DNA from: Neoscytalidium dimidiatum
Taxonomy: Eukaryota; Ascomycota; Dothideomycetes; Botryosphaeriales; Botryosphaeriaceae
Direction: 5' to 3'
Assembly: GCA_037367355.1 (NCBI GenBank)
Contig: CM074705.1
Coordinates: 1,364,001-1,428,000, forward strand
DNA: 64,000 nucleotides
This document shows positions 57,536-64,000 of the stretch, in pieces; positions within the stretch are counted from its first letter, which is position 1; the number at the start of each line of letters is the position of its first letter. Made by a program: the position numbers and the translations under genes. The notes below the pieces were generated by a model. It was not told where the DNA came from. It did no database searches and saw only the letters and a program-made list of their open reading frames with translations.

Positions 57536-60500
57536 CGTTTAACGTCCTTATATAAGCTAAGCTTATAAAAGACGGCTAGTCTACTAACATATCTAGTCCG
57601 GTATTTCGACCGGGGTTTTTATTCGGGTTTTCTTCGGGAAGGAGTCTAGAAATAGTAGGGGCTAAGCCGGTGCTTTTTAGAAAGAAATAGGAAAGTAAGT
57701 AGAGAGATAAGAAGAGGTAGAAGATAAAAGAAAAATAAAATAAGAGAGAATAACTTCTTTTTAAAAGGAGAGGCTAAAGTTAGTTTTTCGAAAGTACGTA
57801 TTTAGGCTTCCGTCAAAGTAAGTTCTAATAGCTACTTTCGGGTAGCTATTTTAGTTGTCGATAGAAAGCTTAGAAGAGCTTTCCGTCCTTCTTCGGTATT
57901 AAAAACGAGGTCTAAGGAGGGATTTTTCGTTTCTAGACTAGTATATATATCTTCTCTTTCGAGTCGATACTTTTTATAGTCTAGAATTAGATGCCGAGGG
58001 GTTTATTTAGCCGTATTATTACACGGGCAGCGATTAGAGGGGTTTAGTCTAAAGCGGTTTAGATAGGACTTAAAGTAGCCGTATTCTATTTTAAGTTAGT
58101 AAAACGCGGAGCTAGTTTCTCTCTCCGTAGAGAGATCTATTAACTTTCGTTTTATTTTCCAGTTAAACCGCCTTAGATAAGACTCTTTAGAGGCTATTTC
58201 CGCTTACTTATTCGCTATTTTTTACCACGAATTAATAAAATCTGCTTGCGTTAGCATTCGGAAGAATGCGTAGCTAGTTAATTCGTTATTCGGGTTTATT
58301 TTACAGGCGTATTTAGCTAGGGAATCTACTTCTTCGTTGCCACGTATGTTAAAATAGCCGGGGACCTATTCTAATTAAACTAAATTTCCTTTTAGAATAA
58401 GCGTTTTAGCTGCGTTTAAAGCTCGTATTTACGCTAGTTATCCTAGATTTCCGGATAGTGTTTTTAGACGGTAGAGCGCGGCCTAGTTATCCGCGTAGAC
58501 TCTAATATCTTTATCGGTATATCCGTTTTTAACTGCGAGTTCGAGGGCTCTCGTAAGAGCCTCTAGTTCGCCGTTATAAACTAGGTTATTATCCCCGATA
58601 TTTCCTACTATAATAGTAGTTTCGTCTTTAAGGGTAGGGTCGTTTCTATCTATAAAAACTGCTAGTCTAATTCCGGTTTTATTCGGAATTAAACTCGCGT
58701 CCGTATAGATAGATATTAGGTTATCTAGGGGGTTTTTAAGTTCGTTTAGATGTTTCTTAGCTTATTCTTCTTTTAAGAGTTTAGAGACTTTAACCGAGTA
58801 GGAGGTAGATAGCCCCTAGGGTAGAAAGTAGAAAGGATTAACCGTTTTAAGGTTATATAGCTTATTCTTTAGAAAGTCTCTAATTTTTCGAACGAGCTTA
58901 CTTTCGTATTCGTTCTCTTTTTCTAGAAGGCTTTAAATTAGGTGTTTTCGGTCTAATTTAAGACTTCGTAGGGCGTAGAATCGGAGGTTATTTTCTAAGC
59001 GAATTTCCGAGGGTGGGATCGCGGCTTCTATTTTGAGGGGAGTAATTAGAGCGGTTTTAAAAACGCCTAGTATTTTCCGTAGAGCTAGATTCTAGAGTAT
59101 CGTAGCTTTTCGTTTAAAATTCGCTTGGTTATTCTAGTATAAGATAGAGCCGTAATTGGAGACGAAGGTAACGTAGGCTAAGTATAACTGCCGTACCGCG
59201 TTAGGTTTTAGTCCGTTTTCGATATTAGCTAGTCTATTTATCCTCGAGAGGCTCGAACGAGCTTAGCTTATTCTAATATCGACGTATTCCTTAAAATTAA
59301 GGAGTAGGTCTAAGAAAACTCCTAGATATCGGACTAGATTCTTAGGCTTTATAACTAAACCCGTAGGTAGTTTTAAAGTAGAATCTCTTACCGTTTTTTC
59401 TTTAGAAAAGTGTATTAATTCGGTTTTTTTAAGGTCGAATTATATAGTATTTTCCGCGCCTAGTTTATAGAGTCTTTCCGCTTCTCTTTCTAGTATCTTA
59501 ATATTCTTTTTCTAGCTATTCGAGCTTACTATTAAAGAGATATCGTTAACGTAAGATAAGTAGGTAACGGAGTTCGTCTAAAATAGGTCTCGAATATATA
59601 TTAGAAATAGTATCGGCGAAATAGGGCTACCTTACGGTATACCTATTTCTACGTTACTAAATTCTTCTATATTTCCGTCGAAACTAAGGCGTAGTTATCG
59701 GGAATTTAAGAAAGTTCTAATCTACGCGAGTAGATTAGTCGGAAGCTTTAATTTTCTTAGAATTTCTAGGAGTTATTCTTACGTAACGTAGTCGTAAGCG
59801 CCGCGTACGTCTAGAAATAGCGTAGATATTTTTAGCTTTATCTTTCGGTTTTCCTCTACTAAATTCGTTAGAATAAAGTAGGCGTCTATAGCGGATTTTT
59901 TAAGTCTTCCCCCTATTTATATAGGGTAGATTAGGTTTATCGTTTCCGCTAGAAAACCGAGGCGTTTAGCTATTACTCGTTCGAGTACTTTTCCTAGGCA
60001 ATTTAATAAAGAAATAACCCTATAAATCTTAGGATTTACGGGATCCGGCTTATTAGGTTTCTTTAAAATTACCCCCGTAGCTTATCTCTAGCACTTTAGA
60101 TAGTAGCTATATTTAAAGAGGTTCGAATAGACAAAATAAAAGGCTTTCGGAGATACGTTATAGGCCTAGATTATTATTTATTAGGATATTAAATCCGGCC
60201 CGGGCGTAGTTCCTTTTATTAGGTTCGAATAAGTTCGTTCGAGCTCTTTTTTATCTAGACTTAGCTATTCCCAGCTTAGGTTCGGCTAGTAATTTATCTA
60301 GTTATTTTCGATTCGTGCGTTAGGAGGGGATAGAAATAACGTTTCTTTTAGCGCGGAGCTTTTCCCCTTCTAGCTATCTTATAGTAGGCCGTTTTTAGCT
60401 TAAATTAGTGGGATTCGTTCTATCGGACGGTATTTTATATAGGCTATTACTTTAAAGATAGTTTCGGGGGTATTTTTACTTAGAAACGAATTCTAGTAGT

Positions 60501-62248
60501 CCCGTTTAGCTTTACGAATAGAGGAGAAGTATTCGTTTCGGGTTTTTAGAAAGTCTTACTTATTTACGAGCTCCGGCGAGCGTCGTATAAGCCGCGTTTA
60601 TCGTTTAAGGTTCCCTCGGGCCTCCGTTAAGGTAGAATTCTACTAGGGTTTAGCTCTAGCTAGCGGGGTAGTTTTCGGAATAGCTTAGTCCGCTACTTAC
60701 CGTATAAGATTAGTTAGGGATTCTCTTAGTTTTTCTAAAAGTAAGACTTCTTTCGAACGGTCTTTTAGAATCTCTAGGCTAAGATCTTTATTCTCCTCTT
60801 CTAGAATAGCTAGCTAGGGGCGTAGCTTTTCTATAAAGTTCGAGGTTTTTTCTTTAAAGATCTTAGAGAATTTATCCTAGTTCGCCTTCTCGTAATTAAA
60901 TCTAATTTACTTAGATTTCTCCTAGTTTATTCGTTTATTTAATTAGATTTAAAATAAAATAGGGAAGTAGTCGGATCTAATAGATTCGAGTATTTACTAG
61001 TCTATTATTTTATTCGTTAGCCCTCGGCTAGAGAGCGTTAGATCTATTACCGTAGGCCTATCTAGGTTCGGCCGATAGAAGGTATCTTCTCCTAGCGTAT
61101 TTAGTAGGTCTAGGTTATTAGATTCGATCTAATTAATTAGGGCGGAGGCCCCGTTCGAGTAGGGGGACCTTAGGTCCCACTACGGGTGGTGAATATTAAA
61201 GTCCCCGACTATAATACTAGGGAATTCTAGCTATTAGTAGCCTAGAATACGTTCTAGCGTATAGGGGGAATTATCGTTTCCTTATTCCTTTTAGTTATAT
61301 AGATTAAAGAGGTAGAATTAGCTATTTTCCTCTATTATTTTTAGAACTATTAGGTTAGGGGATTTAGTTACCGCGGAGTTATAGTTAATATCTATTCCCG
61401 TTAGATAACGGGATATATATACTAACGTACGCGGTCTTTCCGTTAGAGAACAATCCGGTAGAATTTAGACGAACGCGGGGTAGTTAACTAACCGTCTTTC
61501 TCTAGGATTTTCGGGGTTTGTTAGCTATAGTTCTTATATAAAAATTAGGCTAATTTTAAGGTCGATTACTTTAGATAGAAGGCTCTTCGTAGCTAAAGCG
61601 TTTCTATTTAAATTAGCTTAAAATACCCTTAGTTTATCTATAGATAAAGGGGTTTATTAATTCGAATTTAGATAGTACTAGTACCGTATACCTTTAGAGG
61701 CTTTATAGCCTATAAATTTATACTTATACTCTCCTGTAAGGTACTCCTTTTTATAGATTTTATATATAGGTGTCCTCGTATACTTAGCCGTTTCGTGTCC
61801 GTTTTTAAGGTAGTTACGGCACTAAATCCCCTTAGGGATAATTCGTACTTTTTCTACCTTATAGCTTATTCCGTATATAAAAAGGCGGCTATTAATAGCC
61901 TTTTTCTATTCCTTTTTAGTACGGAACGAGACTATAACGGATTCCGCGGATTAATTTTCTCTTTTCTCCTTAGAGGTAGCCTAGTAGGGCTTTCCGATAG
62001 GAGAAAGACCTACGTTAAAGGTCTCTATTTCCTCCTTAATAAAGGAGTCGATTAGGATATCCTTAGTCTCCCGCGTAGAGATTCCGTAGATAATAACCTT
62101 ATACTAGGCCTCGACTAGTTTCGGGTTAGAATTAGAAAGGACTTTCCTAATAATATCCTCTTTTTCTAAGAGGAATTAGCTAGTATAGCCTTTAGTGCCC
62201 GTAATTAGGATATTTCTCTTAAACGAAAGGGAAGTTCCTTAGATAACG

Positions 62249-62633
62249 TGTTACGGCACAGTCGCCCAGAAAGGCGGATAACGAAACCCTACGACTACTC
62301 ACCGCCCACGTGACCAACTCGGGGCCTAACTCGGCAGAATACCTACCGACACTGATGCACCAGACCACCGCACACTCGCTCAGCAAAGCTCGGACCACCG
62401 ATCAGTACTGATCAGTGGGTTAACATTACAGATCACTACTGATCGTACCGATCACTCCATGTATATAGACCACACTCATTTATCGTAGTTAGGACCCTCG
62501 TGGTCAACTTGTCAATTGATTCCTACCCTACTATTGTACGAACCTCCCCTGCCTACCACTGTATTGGCCCCTAGAAAGCCCAAGCTGCCTGACGACGCGC
62601 CTCGACTCCCCCAGAAAGAGTCCCGGCGTAACA
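62249..62633 (+). repeat. Solo LTR with 5-bp target duplication
   Basis: A 385-base sequence with terminal inverted bases TGTTACG...CGTAACA, flanked on both sides by TAACG (62244-62248 and 62634-62638), a 5-bp target-site duplication. It splits the LINE, whose sequence resumes on either side. Composition is normal, with abundant CA and TG, so it was inserted after or escaped RIP. No internal region is present, so it is the product of recombination between two LTRs of a full element. A TATATA-like promoter motif lies within it near 62462. The class (Gypsy or Copia) is not determined. Confidence 0.92.
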
Positions 62634-62886
62634 TAACGGGTTTATTTACGAAACCGGCTCCCGCGAATGCGAGGTTTAGCTTTTATCGAAGTCGGATTCC
62701 GTTAAATTAGTCTCGTAGGCCGTCGTAGAAGACGGTAATTTATCTATCTTTAATAGACGTTGGTTTTACGAGCTTCGTAGTTGTTTTTTTAGTTAGTTTT
62801 TTATACGATACGGTTATAAAACCGTCGTTTAGAACTAAATCTACCGCTACTAAGGCGTAGGAGGTAGGTTTTTTAGCTAGGACTGG

Positions 62887-63456
62887 CTAGCTTAGCTGGG
62901 ATTTTCCCGTAGAAGCTACGGAGGTAGCTCTAAGATTCCTCGTTTTATTCGAGAGCGTACGGGATACGTTCTCGAGGGCGTAGACTTCGGTTACGAGAAT
63001 CGACTTAGTAAAGTCGATTTTCCTATTCGTCGTATATTCGCGGAAGACGGTAAGAAGTTCGCTAAGATTATTTACCTTAGACCGGTCTTCTTCGAGGTCG
63101 ATCGCCTTAATAAGGCAATCGAACGCGGCTTTAATATATTCCGCGGAGGACTTTAGTTTTAATTCTAGTATATACCGGGTTCTTTTCTCTAGACGGTATT
63201 CGAACGGGTTAGTACCCGTAATTATCGGCGAAAAGAAGAGTCTTTTTCCTAGCGTTAGCGTAGACTCTACCGTTATCGTTACCTTCGGCCTTCTCGGTAG
63301 CGGTATTGCTTCGTCGTTTTCTATCTCGATATCTTTGATACTACTCGATATCGTAGTATTCGAAGATTCGATAACTACCGGCGTAGTCGATAGTCGAATT
63401 AGAGTCGTAGGGCGTAGAGGGTCCGGGGAATCTAGGGGGTCCGGAGGCGGATATTC
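62887..63456 (-). pseudogene. LINE ORF1 fragment (190 open codons, no ATG)
   Basis: Between in-frame stops at 63457-63459 and 62887-62889 the minus strand is open for 189 residues, including RRPKVTITVESTLTLGKRLF, FEYRLEKRTRYILELKL, AFDCLIKAIDLEEDRSKVNN and FREYTTNRKIDFTKSILV. The charged, helical character and position 5' of the endonuclease fit the gag-like ORF1 of Tad1-type LINEs. The flanking stops are of RIP type, so the original frame was longer. There are no ATG codons, as expected where TpG is depleted. Confidence 0.7.
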
Positions 63457-64000
63457 TTAGTTTTCTATACTCTTTCTAGAAAAGAAATAGTAGAAATAGG
63501 AGATTAGACTAGAAAGAAATCGCCGGCTTTAGTTTCGTCTAAACTAAGCCGTAAATAAACGAATTCCGGACGAGCGCGGGGAATTTTCTTCGTTACTTTC
63601 TCCTAAGAAGTAATAAAGCGTTTTCGGGGCTATTCGGTTAAGCTTTTCGCTTATTTTCGGTTATTTTTAGTTCGCGTAGGTAGCGAGGTAGTGAAAACTC
63701 TACGTATACGGGCTACGGAAAAGGGGCGGGATAGAGAAGAGGGGAAAGCGCTTCTTCGCCTTAGATTTAGGTGCGTAACCGCGCTCTAAATCTAGTATAA
63801 CTTAGTACGAAGGTACGCGTAGGTGTCTTCTAGCCGTAGCTTAGATTTCGTGCGTTTTAGAGTCGTTTTAGGGTCTTAGTAGGGGTGCGGAGGTCGAGGG
63901 AGGCGATTTAGCCTAACGAGGTCTCTTTTCCACGCGATAGCGCAATAGCGCGTATAGCTACGAAGCTAAGATTCGAGAATCTAGCTAAGGAAATCGAGAG

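Larger units (their letters stand above)
57511..64000 (-). mobile_element. Tad1-like LINE (non-LTR retrotransposon), RIP-inactivated, continues past the right edge
   Basis: The element reads on the minus strand and ends leftward in a (TAAA)n tail at 57511-57535. Its order matches Tad1/I-clade LINEs: an ORF1-type frame (62887-63456), endonuclease, reverse transcriptase and RNase H. Endonuclease: GDFNIHHP at about 61180-61208, followed by a stop and WD. Reverse transcriptase: a GIPxGSPISPILFLIYI-like motif at 59594-59643 with a stop replacing the Gln, and YVND at about 59535-59550 where YVDD is expected. RNase H: IYTDASLI, NGELEAL and YADN between about 58470 and 58715. Nearly all stops and substitutions are those produced by C-to-T or G-to-A change. 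CpG is common while CpA and TpG are almost absent, so RIP acted mainly on CpA. Coding capacity is destroyed. A solo LTR interrupts it at 62249-62633. Confidence 0.9.

Noticed and set aside
61795..62055. 86-codon plus-strand open frame in the LINE
   Set aside because: It is antisense to the LINE coding strand. Its openness follows from the depletion of CA and TG and it has no domain.
62516..62710. 64-codon open frame spanning the LTR end
   Set aside because: It runs from inside the solo LTR across its border into LINE sequence, so it is a chance frame across an insertion junction.

Overview
The window is nuclear DNA of a filamentous ascomycete (Pezizomycotina). Supporting signs are short GT-AG introns of mostly 47-90 bases with CTAAC/CTGAC-type branch sites, GC-rich coding regions, fungal-only families (RCR, secreted cupin, C2H2 plus Zn2Cys6 regulator), an alternative oxidase, and a block of repeats with C-to-T and G-to-A mutation of the RIP type. 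The sequence alone does not give the species or order.

From 1 to about 46.2 kb the window is a conserved, gene-dense euchromatic arm. In order it holds: the 5' part of the alpha-COP gene (-), an unknown acidic/proline-rich protein (+), a secreted cupin (+), alternative oxidase (-), an SSXT-domain SWI/SNF-type subunit (+), SRP14 (-), nucleolar NOM1/Sgd1 (+), dihydrolipoyl dehydrogenase (+), a large coiled-coil protein (-), ribosomal proteins eL30 and uL16 (+), an RCR-family membrane protein (-), protoporphyrinogen oxidase (-), Nab2 (-), an SR-type RRM splicing protein (+), diphthine methyl esterase Dph7/Rrt2 (-), prohibitin-2 (-) and a secreted glycine-rich protein (+). These are independent housekeeping functions, not one pathway. 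They include protein synthesis and targeting, mRNA biogenesis, and mitochondrial genes (AOX, DLD, HEM14, PHB2). Two head-to-head pairs, SRP14/NOM1 and NAB2/SR protein, share short divergent promoters. Exon joins were chosen so that splice signals, phase and family similarity agree.

From 46.4 to 54.9 kb the content becomes accessory and mostly broken. It holds a C2H2/Zn2Cys6 transcription factor with a stop and several frame changes, a cytochrome P450 with stops and frame changes but an intact haem motif, one intact SAM methyltransferase, and unidentified relic fragments. This may be the remnant of a secondary-metabolism locus.

From 54.9 kb to the end lies a transposon graveyard. It consists of a very AT-rich block, an assembly gap, a RIP-mutated LTR with downstream internal sequence, and a minus-strand Tad1-like LINE whose endonuclease, reverse transcriptase and RNase H signatures are still legible through RIP-type changes. 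The LINE is interrupted by an unmutated 385-bp solo LTR flanked by a 5-bp target duplication. The LTR family is present as intact and RIP-mutated copies in the same window, which allows a direct before-and-after comparison.
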